This document shows, in pieces, positions 17,955 to 28,300 of a stretch of DNA of 64,000 nucleotides. Source of the stretch: Clostridia bacterium (GTDB lineage Bacteria > Bacillota_A > Clostridia > Oscillospirales > CAG-272); contig JAFTSQ010000005.1 in NCBI GenBank assembly GCA_017467205.1, forward strand, positions 67,719 through 131,718, read 5' to 3'. The translations under genes and the position numbers were made by a program. The stretch's first letter is position 1. Every line of letters starts with the position of its first letter. The notes beneath the pieces were generated by a model. The model saw nothing but the letters and a program-made list of their open reading frames with translations, ran no database searches and was not told where the DNA came from.

Positions 17955-19109
17955 TTAACACGGGGTATCCCCCTCGAGAATAACGCGCTTTACGTTGACT
18001 GCGTCGTCAATCAAAATGAGGTTTGCCATCTTGCCGACCTCAAGGCTGCCGACTCGGTCGTCGATTCCGAGCATACGCGCAGGGTTTATGGATGCAAAGC
18101 GGATAGCGTGGCAAAGCCCGTAGCCCGTGTGCTTCATTATGTTGCGGCAGGCGTTGTCAAGGGTGAGATGGCTGCCCGCCAAGTGACCCTCGTAGTCGTA
18201 GTTGAGGTCAGGGCCGTAGGCTATTCCGTCGGCTTCGTTATTGGTGAAATTGCCGAGGAGCGGCATAGCGTCGGAAATGAGGATTATGCGCTCGACGCCC
18301 TTGGTGCGAACGACCATCTTCAGCATATCGGGCGTTACGTGTATTCCGTTTTCGTCCGCGATGAGCTCGGCGTAAATATCCGGGTCGTAGAGGGTGAACT
18401 CGTCACAGCCCGCCCCAACAGTTCCTTGTGCCATACCGGGCGCTTTGCCGGAGTCTCCATGGTGGGTCTGGAGCTTAACGCCGTATTTTTTCACGCGGCG
18501 GCAGTCGTGGGCGGTTGCGTGAGAGTGACCCATAGCAAATATCACGTCGGGGTTTCTCTCCTTCACGTCCGCCATAAATTCAGCGATGCCCTCTCTTGCG
18601 GGGTCTATTGCATAGATGCGGGCAAGGTCGCGTACACCGTCAATCAGAGGCTCGTATTCCTCGCGCTTGATTTTATCGCCCCAAAGTATGTATTTCTGGT
18701 TGCTGCCCTCACCGTTCATATAGGGGCCTTCCATATAAAGTCCGCCTAAAATTCTGCCCGCGCCCGTGCGTGACGACTCGCGTATGCGCTTCGCGCCCTC
18801 GAGCATCCGCTCAAGCGTAAGATTGCAGTAAAACGCGGGGAGCACGGTGGTTTCGCCGTGGCGAAGAAAATGCTCGGCGGCAAGGGTCGGCTCGTCGCAG
18901 AAGAGGTGCTCGGTCGAGCCGTGGTTGTGGATGTCTATAAGACCCGGTGCGGTATAAAGCCCGCCCGCGTCGATAATCTCTGTACCCTCGGGGATATTTA
19001 CCGCCGACGCCTCGCCTACCTGCGTTATTTTATCACCCTCCCAGGTAATAGCACCGTACCAGATAATTCCATCCTCCATAACGAGCTTGGTGTTTATAAT
19101 GGCTTTCAC
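17955..19109 (-). CDS. nagA: N-acetylglucosamine-6-phosphate deacetylase-like amidohydrolase
   Basis: 384 residues, GTG start, typical NagA length. It removes the acetyl group from GlcNAc-6-phosphate in the cytoplasm. Visible landmarks are TAPGLIDIHNHGS (first metal-site histidines), GLYMEGPYMN (the metal-binding glutamate), AMGHSHATAHD (histidine ligand), and ILISDAMPLLG with the catalytic aspartate. HHGDSG replaces the usual NAM-type loop, so the exact sugar may differ. The first gene of the minus-strand set, divergent from an AraC regulator 181 nt away. Confidence 0.8.
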   Translation of the reverse strand: MKAIINTKLVMEDGIIWYGAITWEGDKITQVGEASAVNIPEGTEIIDAGGLYTAPGLIDIHNHGSTEHLFCDEPTLAAEHFLRHGETTVLPAFYCNLTLERMLEGAKRIRESSRTGAGRILGGLYMEGPYMNGEGSNQKYILWGDKIKREEYEPLIDGVRDLARIYAIDPAREGIAEFMADVKERNPDVIFAMGHSHATAHDCRRVKKYGVKLQTHHGDSGKAPGMAQGTVGAGCDEFTLYDPDIYAELIADENGIHVTPDMLKMVVRTKGVERIILISDAMPLLGNFTNNEADGIAYGPDLNYDYEGHLAGSHLTLDNACRNIMKHTGYGLCHAIRFASINPARMLGIDDRVGSLEVGKMANLILIDDAVNVKRVILEGDTPC

Positions 19110-19157
19110 GAAAAGTCTACCTTCCTTTCGTTAATTTTGATGTAAATCAAGTTTTGG

Positions 19158-19185
19158 TTGACAATATAAAGCTTATGAGTATAAT
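19158..19185 (+). promoter_or_regulatory. Sigma-A promoter of the AraC-type gene
   Basis: TTGACA, 16-nt spacer, TATAAT, about 105 nt before the start at 19291. A small palindrome TTGAT-gtaa-ATCAA (19137-19150) lies between it and the divergent nagA start and may be a regulator site. I find no good -10/-35 pair for nagA, as is common for activator-dependent promoters. Confidence 0.75.
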
Positions 19186-19290
19186 TAAATTATAAACCGT
19201 ATTTTTTTATATTAAAATGCTATTTTCGCTATAAAAGATATGATTTCGGTCATATTGTGGAAAAAGAAGCAGGAAAAGAAGGAGATTGAG

Positions 19291-20142
19291 ATGGATATAA
19301 AACCACGTCAGGTGTATTCGCTCTTGTCGATAAGAAATCTTTATACGGTGTATCACGTGAGCTACTCGGGCGGCTTTTCCTTTTCCGGCGAGCGCCACAA
19401 TTTCTGGGAGTTCAGCTATATAATCAACGGAAGCATAGGCTGCACGGCGGGGGATAACGTGTATATCTGCCACGCGGGTGACGGTGTGCTCCACGCGCCG
19501 AATCAGTACCACACTATGTGGGTAAACGAGGACTCCGCCTGCGAAATCTTCACCATATCCTTCGACGGAACGGGAATGGAGCATAGGCTCGAGCCGGGAA
19601 AATACCTCTTGAGTGATGAGGAGAAGCGCAGCGTCCACGGCATTATTGCGGAGGCAGAGCGGCTGATTGAGCGCGGCAGTGCCGTGGATTTTGACGAGCT
19701 GCCGAGCCCCTCGTCTGCCGATCAGATTGAGTATCAGATAATAAAAAGCCATCTTGAGCTTATCTGCCTCTCGCTTTTACGCAAGGGACGGCAGCTTCAC
19801 GGCAAGCCGCTTTCCGACGCGGCATCGCTCTGCTATACGAAAATCACGGCGTACCTACGAGATAATATTGAAAAGAAGCTTGAGCTTGACGATATCTGCC
19901 GCGCGGTCTACGAATCTCCCGCAAAGGTCAAGACGGTCTTTCGTCGCTTCACAAACGGCGGCGTTATGAATTACTTTAATCAGATGCGCTGTGAGCACAT
20001 TATGCGCCTGCTCTCCGAGGGCAACAGCGTCAAAAAGATTGCCGACATTATGCATTTTTCCTCGCCCTACTATCTATCCTATTTCTTCAAGCGCGAAACC
20101 GGAATGACTCCGCAGGAATACAAGAAAAAGCTTCGCGGCTGA
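19291..20142 (+). CDS. AraC-family transcriptional regulator
   Basis: 283 residues from the ATG at 19291, with AAGGAGA 5 nt upstream; the frame extends further upstream without a ribosome site. The N-terminal cupin-like sensor has GERHNFWEFSYIINGSIG and HAPNQYHTMW. The C-terminal AraC DNA-binding domain has two helix-turn-helix motifs: LELDDICRAVYESPAKVKTV and SVKKIADIMHFSSPYYLSYF, ending in FKRETGMTPQEYKK. It probably senses a sugar or amino-sugar and activates the divergent nagA set. Confidence 0.9.
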   Translation: MDIKPRQVYSLLSIRNLYTVYHVSYSGGFSFSGERHNFWEFSYIINGSIGCTAGDNVYICHAGDGVLHAPNQYHTMWVNEDSACEIFTISFDGTGMEHRLEPGKYLLSDEEKRSVHGIIAEAERLIERGSAVDFDELPSPSSADQIEYQIIKSHLELICLSLLRKGRQLHGKPLSDAASLCYTKITAYLRDNIEKKLELDDICRAVYESPAKVKTVFRRFTNGGVMNYFNQMRCEHIMRLLSEGNSVKKIADIMHFSSPYYLSYFFKRETGMTPQEYKKKLRG

Positions 20143-20261
20143 CCGACGAGGCTTGTCCGTCGAAAGTGTGATGGCTTCTGCAAATATGCAGAAATATGTA
20201 CGCTTTTGTTTGCAAAAAACGCCTTAATACAAAAAAGTAACACAATGGAAACAAAAAATAC

Positions 20262-20290
20262 TTGCATTTAATTGCAAAAAATGATAGGAT
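20262..20290 (+). promoter_or_regulatory. Sigma-A promoter of the UPF0316 gene
   Basis: TTGCAT, 17-nt spacer, TAGGAT, about 35 nt before the ATG at 20330. Good spacing, two mismatched positions in each hexamer. Confidence 0.6.
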
Positions 20291-20329
20291 AGCACAGAAA
20301 AGAGCAAATATCAGAAAAAGGAGAAAGTT

Positions 20330-20872
20330 ATGTCGGAATTTTTGGCTTCAATTCATCCTGTGGCGGTATGCTTTATCGTATGCGCCGCAAAAATCATTGA
20401 GATTACTATTCAGTCGCTTAAGACCTGTATGATGGTAAAGGGGCAGCGGCTGAAGGCGGCGGGTCTCGGTCTTCTTGAGTGTACGATATGGGGACTAGTT
20501 ATTTCGACTATCATAGGAACGCTTGGTGATAATTTGTTCCTTCTTGCCTTTTACTGCGTAGGCTACGCCACAGGACTCTACCTTGGCTCGACTCTTGAAG
20601 GAAAGATAGCGCTCGGAACGTCAAGCCTTCAGCTTATTGCAAACGATGAGTACACCGAAAAGATAATCGAATACCTCAGGGAGAACTCGCGCGGTTACAC
20701 CGTTTTCGACGGTCGAGGCTCGACCGATAAAATGAATATGATTTTCATCGTCCTTCCGCGCCGCGATGCGCTCGTGGCTCTCAAAGAGATACGCGCCATC
20801 TGCAAAAATAACGTTTTCGTTGTCGTGGACGACGTCAACAAGTACGCCGGCGGCTACGGAATGCTAAAATAA
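20330..20872 (+). CDS. UPF0316 membrane protein (DUF5698-DUF2179)
   Basis: 180 residues. Three hydrophobic segments in the first 90 residues (PVAVCFIVCAAKIIEI, LLECTIWGLVISTIIG, FLLAFYCVGYATGLYLG) are followed by a cytoplasmic DUF2179-like domain from about residue 105 (SRGYTVFDGRGSTDKMNMIFIVLPRRD), ending in VVDDVNKYAGGYG. Length and layout match UPF0316 proteins. The function is unknown; the DUF2179 fold suggests ligand or ion sensing. RBS AAGGAGAAAG. Single-gene transcript with promoter and terminator. Confidence 0.85.
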   Translation: MSEFLASIHPVAVCFIVCAAKIIEITIQSLKTCMMVKGQRLKAAGLGLLECTIWGLVISTIIGTLGDNLFLLAFYCVGYATGLYLGSTLEGKIALGTSSLQLIANDEYTEKIIEYLRENSRGYTVFDGRGSTDKMNMIFIVLPRRDALVALKEIRAICKNNVFVVVDDVNKYAGGYGMLK

Positions 20873-20885
20873 AGCCGAAATACAG

Positions 20886-20924
20886 AAAAAGGAACAGACA
20901 AAACGAGGTCTGTTCCTTTTTCTT
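20886..20924 (+). terminator. Intrinsic terminator
   Basis: Perfect 14-bp stem (20886-20899 with 20908-20921), 8-nt loop, U-tract within and after the right arm (CTTTTTCTTT). It is 13 nt after the UPF0316 stop. Confidence 0.9.
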
Positions 20925-20988
20925 TATGAAATTATGCAACATCGTTACAATTCATTGCACGCTCTACACTTGGTGTAACACGCTGATT

Positions 20989-21513
20989 TTATATTCCGTA
21001 GGTGTTGGTCAGCGGATCTTTGAAGATTGCGAGCTCGGGAGTCAAAAACGTGAAGACTACGAAGAGGGCTGCGATGATACAAAGCGAAATGAACGCTATC
21101 CTCGGAGATTTGCACCACGCCTTTTTGCGATTAAGCGCCAAGCCCTCGTAAACGTACGCAAGCGCGGCGGCGACGAAGAAGATGACAATATTTATCCAAT
21201 CGGGCGATTTTCCGAAAACGCCGTTATACGTGTAGAATATAACGGGTATTGAAATAAGGCCGAGGAGTATTCCTCGGAGCTTTATGCACCAAAAATTCTC
21301 GTAATCCACGAAGAAAAAGCTTTGTATAACGGCGAAGATAAACATCGGCCAAAAGAGCAGCTTCATATGCTCCCAGGTCGATTCATTCACCCCCGAAAAC
21401 GGAGCAATCCACACAGCCTTATTCGTCCATTCGTAAAGAAAATGCAGAAGAGTCCCGCCAAGTGACGTCACGGCAAAGCCAAATAGCTGCCAAAGCCAAA
21501 CAGTTCTTTTCAT
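20989..21513 (-). CDS. Small integral membrane protein (DUF6512-like)
   Basis: 174 residues with five hydrophobic segments and the motif GVNESTWEHMKLLFWPM after the first two. That motif and the HFLYEW before it are characteristic of a membrane family I recall as DUF6512; the family name is from memory and not checked. The function is unknown. It stands alone. No strong promoter is visible upstream, only a weak TTGCAT-type element near 21570. Confidence 0.65.
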   Translation of the reverse strand: MKRTVWLWQLFGFAVTSLGGTLLHFLYEWTNKAVWIAPFSGVNESTWEHMKLLFWPMFIFAVIQSFFFVDYENFWCIKLRGILLGLISIPVIFYTYNGVFGKSPDWINIVIFFVAAALAYVYEGLALNRKKAWCKSPRIAFISLCIIAALFVVFTFLTPELAIFKDPLTNTYGI

Positions 21514-22072
21514 AATGCTATCTCCAAAATCGTTTTAAGTTAGTATATTAGGAAAAAAGAAAAATTATGCAAGTTAAAATACGTGCCGGAAAAGAGAACT
21601 CTTATTTGGTAAATGCAGGCAGGATTGGTAATGTCTGAGTTATTAAGAGGCACAAACACTCGCTTTCGGCACGGAGTACGCAACTCTTATAAGGACCGAT
21701 ATGTTTGAGCGACAAGACTTTAATTTGCGCTATTTATCGCCCGGTATTTGCAAATGATTGTTTACGTTTAGGCTTCGCGCTTACCGGTGATTTTGCGCAG
21801 AGAAAACTCTCTAAATTTCGCACGCGGTCCTGCTAAATCCGAAAAAACGAGTGCAATCAGGGCCGTTTGTCGTGATCGTAAAAGCAAAGGCGTTAAAGTA
21901 GATGCAAAAGCAAGATAAACAGCAAAGCATCCAAAATCGGCGAGAAATAACCGGTGAAAAAACGCGAAACAACCGATTGATATCTCAGTCGCCGTTTTTT
22001 GATAAGATTCTCTTTGTTTTTACCAAATATCAGTGATACTTCAAATAATGTGCAATGTATGAAGTTTATACC
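21514..22072. other. Non-coding stretch upstream of the giant protease gene
   Basis: No convincing coding frame on either strand and no RNA gene recognised. Near its end an imperfect hairpin (CGATTGA-tatc-TCAGTCG, 21974-21991) is followed by CCGTTTTTTG, which could terminate plus-strand transcription. Otherwise I see nothing in it. Confidence 0.5.
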
Positions 22073-22101
22073 TTGACAAAATGCGCCAAATGTGTTATAC
22101 T
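22073..22101 (+). promoter_or_regulatory. Sigma-A promoter of the protease-peptide transport operon
   Basis: TTGACA (22073-22078), 17-nt spacer, TATACT (22096-22101). It drives a leader of about 250 nt before the ATG at 22361. Confidence 0.85.
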
Positions 22102-22187
22102 CTAATGTACGTGTTTTTTTAAGTATTTTATTTTTACTTTATAAGCCACGCATAATGTTTCGTGTATTGGCTTCTGCCACGCGAAAC

Positions 22188-22234
22188 CGTTTTCGGACCC
22201 GGTATTGCGGCTATTATGCCGAAAACGCATTTTT
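22188..22234 (+). promoter_or_regulatory. Terminator-like hairpin in the operon leader, possible attenuator
   Basis: CGTTTTCGG (22188-22196) and CCGAAAACG (22219-22227) form a 9-bp stem. A small inner CCGG-to-CGG pairing sits in the loop, and CATTTTTAACG follows. It lies between promoter and start codon, so a terminator here would control the whole operon. No known riboswitch class was recognised in the surrounding leader. Confidence 0.5.
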
Positions 22235-22360
22235 AACGTTGTTCTTTAATGTCAGTCGTTCGAAATAACACGCTGCCAGCCTTGTTTATTTGCGGTTGGA
22301 TGTGCGATTGTCCTCGGGCGGCCAAAGAAGTAAATCTAATTCAAACGCGAGGAAAACAAA

Positions 22361-25300
22361 ATGCGCAAAAACATCGACAAAAAACGACACTTTGATGCCA
22401 TCATCAAAAGATGCACGACGGCCATATTAGTATGCGCTATGCTTGTTCAGACAATGGGCTTTGGAGTCGGAGCAATTTTCGGTTATTCTCCTGCTACCTC
22501 ATCTTCAAGCTCTTCGGGAACGTCTGCAAACACCGGCTCACTTTCATTTGATAGTGACGAGGTTTCTGAACAGCTCAGAGGCGACATACTGAAATCGCTG
22601 CGTGCCGATCTTGTTCAAAGGGTGGATAAGTACGAGCTTTCGGGCCCGGTAGGCTTGATAATCACCTTTTCTGACGACTCTCTTCTTTCTGTGTATTCCG
22701 ACGAGTATGCCGATGAGATGAGTTATGAGGAGTTCAAAGCTACTTCGTTCGCAAGCAGTCATCAGCAGCGTCTGAATGATAATCGGAAAGCGGTTATTGA
22801 AAAGCTTGAAGATGCCGGACTTATCTTTGACGTTAAGCACACTTACGTCCATACGCTTGACGGTATTTTCGTTCAATCTACTTACGAGGACATAGCGAAA
22901 ATCTGCGATGTTGAAGGTGTCGAGAGAGTAATGGTTTCCAATACCTACGAGCCTCTTGCGGCAGTTGAAAACCCCGTAGACGTTTACGAGACGGGCATTT
23001 TTAACAGCGGTAGCGTTGAGTACACCGGAAAGGGAACAATAGTTGCGGTTCTTGATACGGGCTGTGACTATGCGCATTCCGCATTCACTTCGTACAACGT
23101 CGTTGATCCGCTGTATGACCGCGACGATATAGAAGCGGTTCTTGATAAGACCAACGCTTACGAGCTCACGCCCGGACTTGAGGCGAGAGAGGTTTACTAC
23201 GGCAACATCACGGGAAACAAAATAGCCTTTGGTTACGATTATGCTGATAAAGACCCGGATATCATGCCTTTTTCAGAAAGTCACGGTACTCACGTTGCCG
23301 GAATTATTGCGGGTAAGGATGACGTCATTACCGGAGTTGCGATAGATGCTCAGCTCGCAATAATGAAGGTGTTCAGTGATTACGATGTAGGCGCTGAAGA
23401 CGGCGACATTATTGCGGCGCTTGAGGACTGTATCGTTCTTAACGTTGATGCCATAAATATGAGCCTTGGATCTTCTTGCGGATTTTCCTATGAATCCGAG
23501 CAGGAAGAGCTTTACAAAAACGAGCTTTACCAAAATATAGAGAACGCAGGCATTTCGCTTATCGTTGCAGCTTCTAACGATTACAGCTCTGCCTATGGCG
23601 GTGAGGGCGGTAACACCAATAAAACCGATAACCCCGACTCCGCTACCGTTGGTTCTCCTGCAAGCTATCCCTCTTCCTTTGCCGTTGCGTCTGTCAGCGG
23701 AAAAAAAGAAAATTATATGCTTGCTAACGGTGAGGACGTTGTATTCTTCATTCAGTCTTACAGCACTTCTGCCGAGGAATACGATTTCTTTGAAATGATG
23801 GGTATAAAGCCGGGAGAGAAGAAAACGTACGAATACGTTACCGTTCCCGGACTTGGTCTTCAAATAAACTATGCGGGTCTTGATATGAAGGGCAAAATAG
23901 CTCTCGTTTCAAGAGGCGATATTACCTTCGAGGAAAAGGTACAGTTTGCGCAAGAGGCCGGAGCAATAGCCGTTATCATTTATAACAACGTCTTCGGTGA
24001 CATAACTATGACCATCGGAAACCACGCGAAGATTCCCGCGGTATCGATAGGTAAGGATGAGGGCGAAATGCTCGCTGCACACGAGACGGGTACGTTTGAG
24101 TTCGATCTCAGCAACGTTGCAGGTCCTTTTATGTCTGACTTCTCCTCTTGGGGCCCTACTCCCGACCTCAAGCTTAAGCCTGAGATCACAGCGCATGGCG
24201 GAAACATCAATTCTGCCGTAGTAGGTGGTGAATACGATGAACTGAGTGGAACGAGTATGGCTGCGCCCAATATGTGCGGAATTACCGTGCTTATCCGTCA
24301 GTATGTAAACGAGAAATTCAAGGACGAGAATCTTTCCGCAACGGAAGCTCGCGACCTGGTTAATCGCCTTTGTATGTCAACTGCTACGATAGCGCTTGAC
24401 AAAAAGGGCAATCCGTACTCTCCGAGAAAGCAGGGCGCGGGTCTTGCCGACATAAGAAAAGCCACCACAACAGCCGCTTACCTTCTTGTTGACGGTATAG
24501 GAAAGACCAAGCTTGAGCTTGGTGACGACCCGTACAGAACGGGCGTCTACGAGATGGAAATTGCTCTTGTCAACATATCCGACCGAGCTCAGTCATACCG
24601 TCTTGGCAATATAACTATGACCGAGAGCATCTCTACCTCTGACCCGGAGTACGTAGCAGAGATTGCATATCTTCTTTCCAATGCTACGGAATACTCGGTT
24701 GAAGGCGGAGTTCTTAAAGACGGTGTCGTTACCGTATCTGCAAACGAAACCGCGACCGTTAAGGTAAAGATTACTCTTTCCGATGCGGATAAGAGCTACC
24801 TTGACTCTACCTTCGAAAACGGTATGTTCGTTGAGGGATATCTCACGTTTGATAATACCGACGAGGCAGGCGTTGACCTCAACGCACCCTTCCTTGCCTT
24901 CTACGGTAGCTGGGGCGACGCTCCTGTTTTCGACCTTGATTACTACGAGGTTGAAACCGAGGCGCATGACGACGCTATCGATGACGACGATAAAATCAAG
25001 GCAGATTATTATGCCACAACTCCCCTGGGTATCTATTATTACGACTATATCATTCCCCTCGGTACGTATCTTTACGAAATGGATGAGGAAGCTTACAGTC
25101 CTATCCCTGCTACTCGCGAGCACGCGGCTGTGAGTTTGTTTAAAAACAGCATAAGCGGCATCTACGGTGTCTTGACCGGACTTTTGCGCGGAGCAAAGGA
25201 AATGACCGTTACGATGGTCAATACCGACACCGGCGAAGTTGTTTTTGAAATGGTTGAGTATAACTGCTCCAAGGCGCATGCCTCAGGCGGTACTCCTTAC

Positions 25301-28300
25301 GGCTATATGTCGAAGTTTGACCTTGATATGTATGACGATGAAACGGGTACTCTGTTTGCCAATAACAACGAGCACTTCGAGGTAACGATGAGCGCGAAGC
25401 TTGACTGGGACGGCGGCGAGAACGTTTCGGACACTTACAGCTTCTCCTTCTACGTTGACTACGAGGCTCCCACAGTAACCGAATCGAGCTTTAGAACCGA
25501 ATACGATAAGGCAAGAGAAGAGAATCGTTACTATCTTGACGTAATGATTTACGATAATCACTACGCTATGTCCTGCCGTCCCGTAATCGTTTACGATAAC
25601 GAACAGCAGAATGACGACGATAAAAAGACCTTTTCTTCTCTGGCCGAATATCCTATTCCGATTTACCAGCAGAACAAGGGAGAAAATACTAAGGTTACTA
25701 TTGAGATTACCGACTATATAGACATCATTAAGCGTTCGGCTACTCCAAACGGTATCACTCTCTACATAGACGATTATGCAATGAATGCAAATATCTGTTA
25801 CGTTCCGTTCCCCGAGACCGACGTTGAGGATATCAAATTTAAGGATACGGAAAAAACGCTTGATATAAATCAAACGTTTGATCTTACTACCTTCTTCACT
25901 TACAGCGACGGAACCGAGATTGAAGATACCGATTATCTTCATACTTTAAGATGGTCCTCCTCTGACGAAAGCGTAGTCATTGTGAAGGATGGCAATGTCG
26001 AGGCGCTCAAAGAGGGTACGGCGACAATCAAGGTGACGTCTGATTCCTGGGCTGAACATAGTTACGTAGGGCTCGACAGCGAGGAAAGGCCCGTGTACGA
26101 GTCTATTCCGCAATATAAGGAAATAACGATAAACGTAACCTCTAACGTTATGGAGGACGACCCGAATTCGGGTAAGAACGTTCAGATCGAAGATCTGGTC
26201 TTCTCCTCGTACGAAACGCTGTTTGCATTTACCAGCGATATAGATTTCTCTGAGATTGGAAGTACCGGTTCTACCAATTATTTCGATGGCAATTACAGCA
26301 TTAAATTCTATCCTTCCGAAAAAATAAAGCTCAACTATGAGCTTAAGCCCTGGAACTTTGCCGAAGACCGCTACGAGCTTATCTGGTCTACGAGCAATCC
26401 CAAGGTTGTCACCGTTGATGACCAGGGAGTTGTAACCGCTCAGGCAGAGGGTAAGGCGAGAGTCACGCTTCAAATCAAAATCAATGATAAAATATCGCTC
26501 CTTGCAGCGCGTCTTTCGGTTGAGGTTAAGAGCGAATTCATTATTGAAAACCGTGAGCTTGTTGCGTACAAGGGATGGGGCGGTGATGTCGTTATCCCTG
26601 ATGACGAGGGTATCCTTTATATCGGTGCTTTCGCGTTCTCTCATTTCGATCTTGATAATGAGAAATACGTTGAAAAGGACGAAGACGGATATTACGATTT
26701 TGACTTAAAGAAGTCACCTATCGGAAACGATACGGTAACATCGGTTGTGATTCCCGAGGGTGTTGAGAACATCGAAAAGTACGCCTTCTATAATTGCTCT
26801 AAGCTTGAAAAAGTGGTGCTCCCGGAGAGCTGTGAGATGATATCCCTATCTGCTTTCCAAAAGTGCCCGGAGCTTGTAGACATTAATTTAGAAAACGTCA
26901 AGATAATTGCAGACTATGCATTCTATCAATGTGGCAAGCTTTCCTGCGCGGGACTTGAGGGTGGCGTTGCTGCCGAAGGTTTATACGCGGTTGGCACGTA
27001 TGCATTTGCCTCGACCGCGATAGAGAGCCTTAACCTATTGGGACTCAGCAGAACGGGTAAGGGAGCATTTGCTAACTGTAAATCTCTTAAGGTAGTTACG
27101 CTTGGTCAAAGAACGAGAGTTTCCGAGGCTATGTTCGAGAACACTGCGATTGAGACAGTGGTTATTTACAGTGATACCGTTGGCAACAGAGCGTTTGCTA
27201 ACTGTACGAGCTTGACTTCGGTAACTCTTATGGGTGATGTCACGTTCTTCGGCGACGAAGCGCTCACGGGATGCACTTCTCTCAACAGCTTTGAGGTGAA
27301 GGGTCAGCTTGAACAAATCGGCGCGAGAGTGTTCAACGGCTGCACCTCCATTAACGAGATAACCCTTCCCGACGGAACGGTATCTATTGATGATGAAGCA
27401 TTCGTAAATTCCGGCATAAATAAACTCGTATTCAAGACAAATACAGTTATAGGAACGCTTGGAAACAACGTATTCCCGACTGCAGATTTTAGTATTGACA
27501 TAACACAGTCCAATAACTATAAGGTAGTGGATGGGGCGATCTACGACGCTTCCGGTGAAACGCTTGTATTCGTTTTATCCTCGGACGCAACTACCTTTAC
27601 AGTCCCCAAAACCGTAAAGTACATAGGAACCGGAGCGTTTACTGCTCTTAAGAACCTGAACGTACTTAACTTTGAGGATGCATCAGCGCTCGTTTCAATA
27701 GGAAAAAGCGCGTTCACGGGATGCAAAAATCTTACCACGGTTAATCTTCCTCTTGAAAATAAAATCTCGATATTGGCTCGTGCATTCTACGGATTACAGG
27801 GGCTTGTAAACATTGACCTTTCGAATGTTACCGAGATTGGAGATTATGCTTTCTATAAGACAGCTCTCGAGTCCGTAGCACTTAATCAAGAAAACGTTGA
27901 GATAGGTAAATACGCATTTGCATATACCTCAGGTCTGAAAACGCTTACACTCGGTGACTCTGCTGTGATTGGAGAGGGCGCGTTCAAGGACTCCTCGGTT
28001 GTTACCGTAACGCTTGACGGGGATGCAAAGATAGGAGCTCGCGCTTTCCAAAACTGCCGTTTGCTTACGAGCTTTGATTTCCTCGACGTTTCGGGCGAGA
28101 TTGGACAACGCGCATTCTACGGATGTGAAGCGCTTACCGAAGTAAATGCTCCCAAAATAACCTCTATTGCCGAGCTGAGCTTCGCCAATTGTAAGAACCT
28201 TGCATTGTTCAGTGCAGACAACCTCGTTACGATAAAAGACGGCGCCTTCTATGATATGAACGCCGATGCGTCGGATATAACGACTGCCGTAACTGCGCTT

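Noticed and set aside
22102..22360. Cyclic-di-GMP riboswitch before the protease operon
   Set aside because: A CACGC-like start made me check, but the conserved core and tetraloop-receptor parts are not present.
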